DNA from: Crocinitomicaceae bacterium
GTDB lineage: Bacteria > Bacteroidota > Bacteroidia > Flavobacteriales_D > Crocinitomicaceae
Length of the DNA: 60,143 nt
Direction: 5' to 3'
Assembly: GCA_029247685.1 (NCBI GenBank)
Contig: JAQWKT010000011.1
Coordinates: forward strand, 1 to 60,143
Within the stretch, counting starts at the first letter, position 1; every line of letters begins with the position of its first letter. Below the pieces are notes generated by a model, which had not been told where the DNA came from, ran no database searches, and saw only the letters and a list, made by a program, of their open reading frames with translations. Positions 34,108 through 41,542 of this stretch are shown piece by piece. The translations under genes were made by a program, and so were the position numbers.

Positions 34108-35538
34108 ATGAAAACATTACTTACCACCCTTTTTGTGTCTTTTTTTTCACTTTCGGCGCTTTCTACCCACATCATGGGAGGAGAGATAATCGCTGAAAAT
34201 AATGGAGGAAATAATTATAATGTATTACTAACCATCTACAGAGATACTGTTGGAATACCAACCGATGTGAATCAAGATTTCACTGTTTATGATGCAAATG
34301 GAAGTAGCATCATGAATTTCTCCATTTCTATGGATCCAAATGCTAATCACCCCATTTTTGGGTTTCAAAATGGATCTCTTCTTCCATATTTTCCATATGG
34401 GGTAGAAATTTATTTCTTTTCTCAAACTATCGCCTTACCTGGTCCAGGAGAATATACTATTGCATGGGATAAATGCTGTAGAAATGGAGCAATTCAAAAT
34501 CTAATTGACCCTTTATCTAATGACATGCGATTATACACTACCGTTACGGTGGATGCCAGCCAAACTAATTCCACACCATACTTTATGGTTAAACCTGTAA
34601 TGTACTTGCCAGTTAATACTCCTTGGCAATATAACCCTCTTCCATATGATATAAATGGGGATTCTTTAAGTTGGAGCTTAGGAACTCCTCATCAATCTAG
34701 CAATTCCGCACAAGGAAATCCAATTGCTGGGTACACTGCTCCTCCATCAGATCCAACAAACCCTATTTCAATTGACCCTATCACAGGAACTATTTCATGG
34801 ACAGCTAGCATGCTCGGAAATTGGGTGTACACGGTTGTATGTGAAGAATATAGAAATGGAGTGAAAATAGGAGAAATAAGAAGAGACATGCAATTTATTG
34901 TTCTTCCATCCGGAAATTTACCAAGATTCATGAACTTTAATAAAATACCTACAATTGATGGCTACTACTACTGGGATATTGAGCCAGGTCAATACAGTGA
35001 ATTAAGATTAATGGCTAATGATCAAGATCAAAATGACATCGTAACTTTTGAAGCATTTGGAGAGCCATTTTTACTCTCAAACCCTCTTAGCTATACCCAA
35101 CAAGCAACTGGAGTTGGAAACGTGATCGAAACAACTTTATCTTGGACTCCTAGCACCTCGGAAATTAGAGAAAATCCTTACCTAGTTGTTCTTCGATTAA
35201 TGGATGGAAGTTTTATGATGGACGAAGCATTATTTATCCGAGTAAAAAAATCAACGATAACGATGGGCATGCAAGATCAAGACATTCAACTTGGAAAAAT
35301 ATTCCCAAATCCAGCAAATGACTTAGTTAACATTCCATTAAACATTAATGAAGCTGGAAATGTGAGTATAAAATTCTATAACATCTATGGACAATTAGCA
35401 CTAGAAAAGAAAGACTATTTTAACAATGGAAACCACATGGTAATGGTACCAACTGAATTGCCTTCTGGACAGTACACGGTTAGTATTGACCAAGATACTA
35501 AGCATTTAGGAAATCAATCCATTATTATAATGAAATAA
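34108..35538 (+). CDS. T9SS type A surface protein with HIMGGEI / CCRNGAI domain
   Basis: This is a 476-residue secreted protein. The signal peptide is followed directly by STHIMGGEIIAENNGG, and at about 125 comes DKCCRNGAIQNLIDP; this pair marks a domain common in large Bacteroidota surface proteins. The middle has two cadherin/Ig-like segments (DINGDSLSWSLGTP, IDPITGTISWTAS; NDQDQNDIVTFEA, TTLSWTPSTSEIREN). The end is a type A T9SS sorting domain (IFPNPANDLVNIPLN, IKFYNIYGQLALEK, PSGQYTVSIDQ). A strong terminator follows. It is likely to be displayed on the cell surface; the ligand is unknown. Confidence 0.88.
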   Translation: MKTLLTTLFVSFFSLSALSTHIMGGEIIAENNGGNNYNVLLTIYRDTVGIPTDVNQDFTVYDANGSSIMNFSISMDPNANHPIFGFQNGSLLPYFPYGVEIYFFSQTIALPGPGEYTIAWDKCCRNGAIQNLIDPLSNDMRLYTTVTVDASQTNSTPYFMVKPVMYLPVNTPWQYNPLPYDINGDSLSWSLGTPHQSSNSAQGNPIAGYTAPPSDPTNPISIDPITGTISWTASMLGNWVYTVVCEEYRNGVKIGEIRRDMQFIVLPSGNLPRFMNFNKIPTIDGYYYWDIEPGQYSELRLMANDQDQNDIVTFEAFGEPFLLSNPLSYTQQATGVGNVIETTLSWTPSTSEIRENPYLVVLRLMDGSFMMDEALFIRVKKSTITMGMQDQDIQLGKIFPNPANDLVNIPLNINEAGNVSIKFYNIYGQLALEKKDYFNNGNHMVMVPTELPSGQYTVSIDQDTKHLGNQSIIIMK

Positions 35539-35576
35539 AGGCATCACTTAAACAAACAATTATCAACATAAAAAAC

Positions 35577-35600
35577 GCCCTTGAAAAAGGGCTTTTTTTT
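35577..35600 (+). terminator. Intrinsic terminator, probably bidirectional
   Basis: The perfect 6-bp stem GCCCTT/AAGGGC (35577-35582 with 35587-35592) encloses a GAAA tetraloop and is followed by eight T residues. On the other strand the stem is followed by a run of T (the A tract at 35570-35575). It lies between the convergent surface protein and hydrolase genes and can end both transcripts. Confidence 0.9.
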
Positions 35601-35612
35601 ATTTGTAGCAAA

Positions 35613-36587
35613 TTATTTTTTTTTAATGAATTTAATTGTCTTTTTCACAAATTCTTTATTTAAAGGGATATCGGTTAGATAATAAGTCTGCATATTTTTT
35701 ACACGATCCCTCGGTGCATTTTTTAATATGTGATTCATTTCAGGGACAATCAATAATTTGTTTTTTTTGTTTGCATTATGAAGCAATAAAGCCTCAGAAA
35801 AAGGGACTTGAATGTCATTATCACCATTAACAATTAAAATTGGACATTTTAACTGATCAATAATAGATGATGGATTATAAGACATCCATTGTTTCATAAA
35901 TTGCAAAAGGTATGGTGCAAAAGATTGTTTCAAAAATAAAGGAGCTTTTTTCATATAAACTCCATGTTTGAGTGAATCTAAAAACATTTTTGTGCTATCG
36001 GCATACATCGGAAATGAAACATTAAATTGATCTGACAAAATATGATCAATAGATCTTCCTGCTCCAGATATAGAAATAAACTTGTCTACTTTTTTTTCTC
36101 TAGAAGCTACTAAACCAACAAGGGAGCCCTGGCTATGTCCTGCAAGAATTAACTTTGAAAAGCGAGAATCTTTTTTCAAGGTATCTATCCATAAGCATGC
36201 ATCAGAAATAAAATCATTAAATGTTATTTTGAGGAGGTTTGATTTAAAAGTATTCATGCTTTTTCCACTACTTCTTTTGTCCACTCGAAGACTTGCTATT
36301 CCATTTTCATACAATGCTTCGGCTAAATACATAAAAGCATTTGTTTTAAGCCCCATGTTGTTATTGCAATTACGATCTGTTGATCCAGAACCAGGTATTA
36401 ATAAGACTACTGGTACTTTTTTTCTTGATTTTGGAACAAGAAGTGATCCATAAAGAGTGCCTTTATCAATTTTAATGGCAATTTCTTTGTCATGCTTTTT
36501 GGTTATTTTTTGTGCTACTGTATCCACAGAAAAAAAACACACAAATAAAATAAACACGAAAAAAAATGTTCTTTGAAAAGATTTCAT
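35613..36587 (-). CDS. Exported alpha/beta hydrolase (serine esterase/peptidase fold)
   Basis: I take the ATG at 36587, which places a normal signal peptide first (MKSFQRTFFFVFILFVCFFS...VAQ). The ATG at 36617 would add ten residues and overlap the upstream gene. Alpha/beta-hydrolase features are the oxyanion-hole segment LLIPGSGSTDRN (after the first strand), the nucleophile elbow GHSQGS, the acid in VNGDNDIQVP and the terminal histidine in MNHILK. Such secreted hydrolases act on esters or peptides; the substrate is not evident. The gene is 10 bases downstream of the DUF502 gene and ends at the bidirectional terminator. Confidence 0.88.
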   Translation of the reverse strand: MKSFQRTFFFVFILFVCFFSVDTVAQKITKKHDKEIAIKIDKGTLYGSLLVPKSRKKVPVVLLIPGSGSTDRNCNNNMGLKTNAFMYLAEALYENGIASLRVDKRSSGKSMNTFKSNLLKITFNDFISDACLWIDTLKKDSRFSKLILAGHSQGSLVGLVASREKKVDKFISISGAGRSIDHILSDQFNVSFPMYADSTKMFLDSLKHGVYMKKAPLFLKQSFAPYLLQFMKQWMSYNPSSIIDQLKCPILIVNGDNDIQVPFSEALLLHNANKKNKLLIVPEMNHILKNAPRDRVKNMQTYYLTDIPLNKEFVKKTIKFIKKK

Positions 36588-36597
36588 CTTAAAATAA

Positions 36598-37218
36598 TTA
36601 TTGAACGATAATTTCATTTTGATCTGGAGACATTGTTCCTCCTGACATGATTATTTTAATAGCGTCTTCAGGACTTAACGAAGTCATTATCACTTTATCA
36701 ACAGGCGTATATAACATATAACCCGTTGTTGGATTTGGAGTGGATGGCAAGAAAAGGTGATAAAATTCTTTTCCTTTTTTATTTTTGGATTCTCCGGTTA
36801 CCAAAGCAATAGTCCAAATATTTTCTTTTGGATACTCAATTAGAACAACCTTGCTAAATGACTTTTTTTTCGAATTAGAAAAAGAGTCCGTTATGCCTTT
36901 TATGGTTTGATAAAGCGTATTAACCATTGGTATTTGGGCTATTCTAGTTTCTATCTTAGAAAAAAATAATTTTCCAAAAACACTAGAAACAAGAAATCCA
37001 CACAACACTACACAAATTGTAGTCAAAAGCAAACTTGCTAGAAAACTAATATATGGTTGTAACGGTAAAAATGATTCTACATTTGGAAGCAAATATTCTA
37101 CCACTGGTTGAATCGGACTAGCAAATAGCTTGAGCGTCCAATTTATTAACCAAATTGTAACAGCAAAAGGGATAATTGAAAAAATCCCAATCACAAAATA
37201 ATACTTCGCTTTTCCCAT
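36598..37218 (-). CDS. DUF502 family inner membrane protein
   Basis: The 206-residue protein has two N-terminal transmembrane segments (about 8-32 and 58-85), followed by the family core RIAQIPMVNTLYQTIKGI and a soluble beta-rich part with VVLIEYPKENIWTIALVTGE, FLPSTPNPTTGYMLY and a conserved SGGTMSPDQ end. DUF502 proteins are widespread in bacteria and plants (plant COV homologues affect vascular patterning), and their bacterial function is unresolved. The gene heads a two-gene transcript with the alpha/beta hydrolase. Confidence 0.92.
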   Translation of the reverse strand: MGKAKYYFVIGIFSIIPFAVTIWLINWTLKLFASPIQPVVEYLLPNVESFLPLQPYISFLASLLLTTICVVLCGFLVSSVFGKLFFSKIETRIAQIPMVNTLYQTIKGITDSFSNSKKKSFSKVVLIEYPKENIWTIALVTGESKNKKGKEFYHLFLPSTPNPTTGYMLYTPVDKVIMTSLSPEDAIKIIMSGGTMSPDQNEIIVQ

Positions 37219-37300
37219 TTATTAATCTAATTGATGGTAAATATAATACTTAAAGTGCCAAGGAATTATTTTATTAGAGAGAAAAAAAACTTTTTTTTCA

Positions 37301-37319
37301 AACGTAAAAAAAATACGTT
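37301..37319. promoter_or_regulatory. Inverted repeat AACGTA-N7-TACGTT upstream of umuDC
   Basis: The perfect 6-bp arms AACGTA (37301-37306) and TACGTT (37314-37319) are separated by seven A residues and centred about 32 bases before the umuD ATG. Position and symmetry suit a dimeric repressor, possibly a damage-response regulator. The right arm could overlap a weak -7 element. That it is an operator is inference. Confidence 0.4.
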
Positions 37320-37341
37320 CTTAATCTGTAATTTTATTTAA

Positions 37342-37791
37342 ATGAACCATTCCAACTCAAAAAAGACAAATACTTTTCTTTTTTTTCCATGTAAAATTGG
37401 AAAAGAAATGCCTATTGCTATTGCAGAAGAAGGGATAAGTGCTGGATTTCCTTCTCCTGCTCAAGATTTTTTAGATACCCCAATAGACTTAAACAAAGAA
37501 CTTATAAGAAATCCATCCTCTACATTTTATGCTCGTGTAAATGGCCAATCCATGGAAGACATGGGGATTGATTCTGGAGATCTTGTCGTAATTGATAAAA
37601 GTATTGAGATTACTAATGGAAAAATTGCCGTATGCTATGTCGATGGAGAGTTTACCATGAAATATATAAAGATAGAAAAAGACTGCTGTTGGTTAGTTGC
37701 TGCAAATAAAAAATACCCTTCAATTAAAGTAACCGCAGATAATGAGTTTATTATCTGGGGAATTGTTATACACGTAATCAAGTCCTTTTAA
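37342..37791 (+). CDS. umuD: UmuD-like S24 peptidase, translesion polymerase accessory subunit
   Basis: The 149-residue protein is of the LexA/UmuD fold. The catalytic dyad is visible as S70 in NGQSMEDMGI and K107 in EFTMKYIK, and the self-cleavage bond is probably A34-G35 in SAGFPSPA. All three are shifted by exactly ten residues from E. coli UmuD (C24-G25, S60, K97), which fits a slightly longer N-terminal arm. After cleavage UmuD' would join UmuC as polymerase V. Its stop overlaps the umuC start (TAATG). An inverted repeat upstream suggests damage-inducible control. Confidence 0.95.
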   Translation: MNHSNSKKTNTFLFFPCKIGKEMPIAIAEEGISAGFPSPAQDFLDTPIDLNKELIRNPSSTFYARVNGQSMEDMGIDSGDLVVIDKSIEITNGKIAVCYVDGEFTMKYIKIEKDCCWLVAANKKYPSIKVTADNEFIIWGIVIHVIKSF

Positions 37792-39047
37792 TGTATGCAC
37801 TAATTGATTGTAATAATTTTTATGTTTCTTGTGAAAGACTTTTTCAACCAAATTTAAATGGAAAACCGGTGGTCATTCTCTCCAACAACGATGGCTGTGT
37901 AATTTCTCGAAGCAATGAAGCAAAAGCATTTATTCCGATGGGAGCACCTGCTTTTAAGTTCAAACAAATTTTTAGAGAAAAAAAAGTACATGTTTTCTCT
38001 TCAAACTTTGCTCTATATGGAGATATCAGTAATCGCATCATGCAAATAATAGCAAGTTACACCCCCGATTTCGAACCTTACAGTATAGACGAAGCTTTTA
38101 TAAAAGTTAACATCACAAAACATACTAATATTAAAACATTTATAAAAAAAGTAAAAATAGAAATTGAAAAGAACATTGGAATTCCTATTAGTATTGGAGT
38201 TGCCCCCACAAAATCCCTTGCCAAAGTTGCTAACAGAATCGTTAAAAAATACCCTAAAAGAACCAAAGGAATCTATATCATAGATAGTGAAGAAAAAAGA
38301 ATTAATGCATTAAAATGGCTAAAGGTAAATGACATTTGGGGAATAGGAAAAAGACTTTCTAAAAGATTAAAAGAATACGGAATTAACAATGCTTTTGCGT
38401 TTTGCTCTCAAAATGACCAGTGGATAAAAAATAAATTTTCAATTGTAGAGCTGAGATTAAAGCAAGATCTATGTGGTATACCAAGAATCAAACTTGAAGA
38501 AGTAAAACGAAAAAAAAGTATTTCTTGTACCAGGTCTTTTGACAAAACTTACACCGATCTTGAACAGGTTAAAGAAAGGATCATTAGTTTCAGTATTAAT
38601 TGTGCCGAAAAATTACGTTTACAAAAATCAAGGTGTAATGCAATGCATGTTTTTTTACAAACAAACAAGCATAAAGACAATGAAAAACAGTACTCGAAAA
38701 GTATTTTTATTCAAAGCCCCTTCCCTACCAATTCAAGTATCGAAATATCTAAAATAGCCACTAATGGATTCATAAAGATTTTCAAAAAAGGTTATCAGTA
38801 CAAAAAAGCAGGAGTAATTCTCACAAATTTCACTCCCGAACACCAAGAACAACTCTCTCTTTTTGAAAACAGCAACCCTAAACACAAAAATCTAATGAAA
38901 ACTATGGATTATATTAATTACTCTATGGGAGGTCAAAAAGTAAAATTAGCGAGTCAGGATTTAAACAAAAAATGGAAAATGAAACAAGAAATATTATCAA
39001 GTAGATATACCACAAAACTTGATGAAATAATAATTATTAATGTGTAG
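37791..39047 (+). CDS. umuC: UmuC-like Y-family DNA polymerase V catalytic subunit
   Basis: A 418-residue translesion polymerase. The Y-family active site is complete: D6 in LIDCNNFY and D100-E101 in YSIDEAF, with ILSNNDGCVISRSNEAK as the fingers signature. A helix-hairpin-helix stretch with VNDIWGIGKRLSKRLKEYGI and the little-finger domain follow. The C-terminus has the UmuC-specific SMGGQKVKLASQD / KWKMKQEILSSRYTTKLDEI segment (DUF4113-type), which separates it from DinB. It is coupled to umuD by a one-base overlap. Confidence 0.96.
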   Translation: MYALIDCNNFYVSCERLFQPNLNGKPVVILSNNDGCVISRSNEAKAFIPMGAPAFKFKQIFREKKVHVFSSNFALYGDISNRIMQIIASYTPDFEPYSIDEAFIKVNITKHTNIKTFIKKVKIEIEKNIGIPISIGVAPTKSLAKVANRIVKKYPKRTKGIYIIDSEEKRINALKWLKVNDIWGIGKRLSKRLKEYGINNAFAFCSQNDQWIKNKFSIVELRLKQDLCGIPRIKLEEVKRKKSISCTRSFDKTYTDLEQVKERIISFSINCAEKLRLQKSRCNAMHVFLQTNKHKDNEKQYSKSIFIQSPFPTNSSIEISKIATNGFIKIFKKGYQYKKAGVILTNFTPEHQEQLSLFENSNPKHKNLMKTMDYINYSMGGQKVKLASQDLNKKWKMKQEILSSRYTTKLDEIIIINV

Positions 39048-39062
39048 ATAAAAATAAATTTA

Positions 39063-39090
39063 TTTGATACCCCAACTTTTTTTACATTTA
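39063..39090 (+). promoter_or_regulatory. Candidate sigma-gene promoter TTTG-N16-TACATTTA
   Basis: TTTG at 39063-39066 and TACATTTA at 39083-39090 (seven of eight positions of TAnnTTTG) are spaced 16 bases apart. Transcription would start near 39097, just before the conserved N-terminus of the sigma factor, giving a leader of only a few bases. This is suggestive only. Confidence 0.3.
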
Positions 39091-39109
39091 AACATCCTAA
39101 TATATAGTT

Positions 39110-39670
39110 ATCGAAGATTGGACCAATAGCGAACTAATTTCAGGGTGCAAAGAATTCAACCCTGAAGCCCGAAGAATACTTTACGAAAAGTACTCTGCAC
39201 AGATGTATAGTATATGTATGCGATATGCTAAAAACAAAGACGATGCTGATGATATTTTTCAACAAGGCTTCTACTTAGTTTATAAAAATATTGGACAAAT
39301 CAGAGATGCAAAAGCCATGAGTGGATGGATTAAAAGAATATTTGTGAACGCTGCATTAGAAAATTACAATAAAAAGAAAAAGATATCACTTGTAGAAGAT
39401 GAGCAGCTAGATACAAGTGCAAATTTAAACAGTTGGAATGAAGCCATGAGCAATTTAGCAGCAGAAGAAATAACCAATCTAATTCAAAAATTACCTAATG
39501 CATGCCGAACGGCATTTAACATGTATGTGATAGACAACATGACACATAAAGAAATTGCAAAAAAACTATCTATTTCTGAAGGAACATCTAAATCCAACCT
39601 ACATGATGCTAGAAAAATTTTAAAACGAAAAATAATTAACAGTAATAAAATAAACTTGAGTTTGAGTTAA
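39110..39670 (+). CDS. ECF-type RNA polymerase sigma factor, non-canonical start
   Basis: Region 2 begins with EDWTNSELISGCKEFNPEARR followed by ILYEKYSAQMYSICMRYAKNKDDADDIFQ, and region 4 contains IQKLPNACRTAFNMYVIDNMTHKEIAKKL and SEGTSKSNLHDARKIL, a helix-turn-helix. The first ATG (39203) lies inside region 2.1 and would remove about 31 conserved residues. Upstream in frame there is no ATG, GTG or TTG before a stop at 39098-39100; the only candidates are ATA (39104), GTT (39107) and ATC (39110). I place the start at ATC 39110 (186 residues) because it fits MEDWTNSEL. The gene is followed one base later by its probable anti-sigma partner. Confidence 0.8.
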   Translation: MEDWTNSELISGCKEFNPEARRILYEKYSAQMYSICMRYAKNKDDADDIFQQGFYLVYKNIGQIRDAKAMSGWIKRIFVNAALENYNKKKKISLVEDEQLDTSANLNSWNEAMSNLAAEEITNLIQKLPNACRTAFNMYVIDNMTHKEIAKKLSISEGTSKSNLHDARKILKRKIINSNKINLSLS

Positions 39671-39671
39671 A

Positions 39672-41540
39672 TTGAATAAGAAAGAAGAACATAGCGATTT
39701 TGACAAAAACATACGCAACAGAGTAAATTCTGAGCAACATGTTCCACCATCTCATCTATGGGATAAAATAGAGCATGATGCAAAAAGCTATGACGATGAA
39801 AATTTTGATCAAGCGATTAGAAGTAAAATCAAAAAACAAAAAACAATTGTTCCAAAAGAACTCTGGCCTAAAATAAATAGTAGAGCATCTAGATTAATAA
39901 GAAAACCTTATGTATACCTAAAATGGGCTGCTATACCTGTAATTGTTTTGCTACTGTTTATATCAAAACAGTATTTCACTTCAAATAAAGAAACAAAAGC
40001 TATTGAAAACAATAATTCTTCAAGTATAAATCAAAATAAAATAGAGGATGAAAAGTTGGCAAATAAAAGCATTATAGATACCATTAAACAAGCTAAACAA
40101 AAAGAAAACGATATACAACACTCAGAAAACAAAAAAATGGGACATGAAGGTGTTTATAAGAAAAAAATTGATAAAAAAGCTAATGATTTATCTACTGTTT
40201 CAAACGAAAGAGACTTGCCAGAACCCTTTATTATTGAGGAAGCTGAACGACATAATGTTATTGAGAATGATCCAGAAAACCTTAAAAGTTTAAAAGCATA
40301 TTTAAAAAGAGAGCAATATGGGGCATTAGACTCGTTGCCTCATTCCTACCAAAATCTAGAAAAATCTAAAATCGAAAGATTAAATCTTTCCAAGATGATA
40401 TATTTCGACAAATTAAAAGATAGTATTTCTGGAAAAGACTCTATATCAGTAAATGAAAATATTACGCAAAATAAAAACCACAATATTTCAAAAGAAACTA
40501 ATCCTCTAAATGTCCATCTGCAAGAAAGTAAAGTAGATTCAAATTCAATGACAAAAATAGCTGAAAGCAGAAAGGAAATTGACAGTACAGACACAAATGT
40601 TAATTTAATTTCAGAAGACAGCACTAAAATTGTTAGTAATAAAAAAGATACTACAGATTCAAAAATGGAAAAAGTAGCACCTATAAAAAGTACTGAAATT
40701 TCAACATCTTTAAATACACGTAAAAAATTTCATGCATCTCTATACTTTTCTCCAACATATGTGAATTCACATATAAATAAAGGCGATGAGGAGTTTTGGA
40801 AAGACGAATATGGCGAACCATTAATGAGTGCTGAAAATAATGTAGATAAAAATGAATACCTTAAAATTTTCTATAGAAATAAATTAAAAGGCCATTTTGG
40901 GTACAACTTTGGTGCAGATTTTGGATACAATTTTAATAATCAATTGGCAATCAATATTGGCATTAATTACTTTAATTCAAAACAAGTATTTTATGAGCAA
41001 AATGCATCCTATTATGAATTACCTATTCGATTAAATACATCCAATACTAATACATCAAATGGCACGATAACCTCATATAATTTAACCGGAACATCTAATA
41101 TAAGTTCTTCCACTGTGGATTTTTACCCAGACACCCTACAAGACATTGATACAAACTACTATCGATATGAATATCGTGAAACAATAGAAAGAAAATATTT
41201 AAACATTCCCATTACGCTCAGTTACAGATTTACCAAAAACAGATGGAGTTTTTTAATTGAAGGTGGAATATGTGCTGCTTTTGTATACAATTCAAATTAC
41301 GAAATTTATCTAAATCAATTAAATACGGAAAAAGAATGGGAAAGAAATCCGAAAGCTGGAAGAAATTTTGTTTTGGGAACTAGTATAGGGTTAGGAATGG
41401 AATACGCTTTAAATGATAAATTCTCTTTACTATGTATGCCAAATTTTAATTATTCCTTAAGCAACATAAATGCTGAAAATAAATTTAGAGTTAACCCATA
41501 TGCATTGAGAATTTCTACAGGAATTCGATTTCGATTTTAA
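39672..41540 (+). CDS. Inner-membrane-anchored outer membrane beta-barrel protein, probable anti-sigma partner
   Basis: The 622-residue protein (TTG start, one base after the sigma gene) has three parts. A cytoplasmic N-terminus of about 80 residues carries two copies of a roughly 30-residue motif (FDKNIRNRVN...PSHLWDKI and FDQAIRSKIK...PKELWPKI). A single transmembrane helix follows (about 83-102, LKWAAIPVIVLLLFI). A long polar, low-complexity linker (about 105-350) leads to a C-terminal domain with beta-barrel strands (FHASLYFSPTYVNSH, FGYNFGADFGYNF, IPITLSYRF, LRISTGIRFRF). The layout suggests a link from the sigma factor to the outer membrane. Anti-sigma activity is inferred from gene order only. 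Confidence 0.82.
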   Translation: MNKKEEHSDFDKNIRNRVNSEQHVPPSHLWDKIEHDAKSYDDENFDQAIRSKIKKQKTIVPKELWPKINSRASRLIRKPYVYLKWAAIPVIVLLLFISKQYFTSNKETKAIENNNSSSINQNKIEDEKLANKSIIDTIKQAKQKENDIQHSENKKMGHEGVYKKKIDKKANDLSTVSNERDLPEPFIIEEAERHNVIENDPENLKSLKAYLKREQYGALDSLPHSYQNLEKSKIERLNLSKMIYFDKLKDSISGKDSISVNENITQNKNHNISKETNPLNVHLQESKVDSNSMTKIAESRKEIDSTDTNVNLISEDSTKIVSNKKDTTDSKMEKVAPIKSTEISTSLNTRKKFHASLYFSPTYVNSHINKGDEEFWKDEYGEPLMSAENNVDKNEYLKIFYRNKLKGHFGYNFGADFGYNFNNQLAINIGINYFNSKQVFYEQNASYYELPIRLNTSNTNTSNGTITSYNLTGTSNISSSTVDFYPDTLQDIDTNYYRYEYRETIERKYLNIPITLSYRFTKNRWSFLIEGGICAAFVYNSNYEIYLNQLNTEKEWERNPKAGRNFVLGTSIGLGMEYALNDKFSLLCMPNFNYSLSNINAENKFRVNPYALRISTGIRFRF

Positions 41541-41542
41541 TT

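Noticed and set aside
39052-39065. 14-base palindrome AAATAAATTTATTT after umuC as terminator
   Set aside because: It contains only A and T pairs, lacks a following T run and would form a very weak hairpin.
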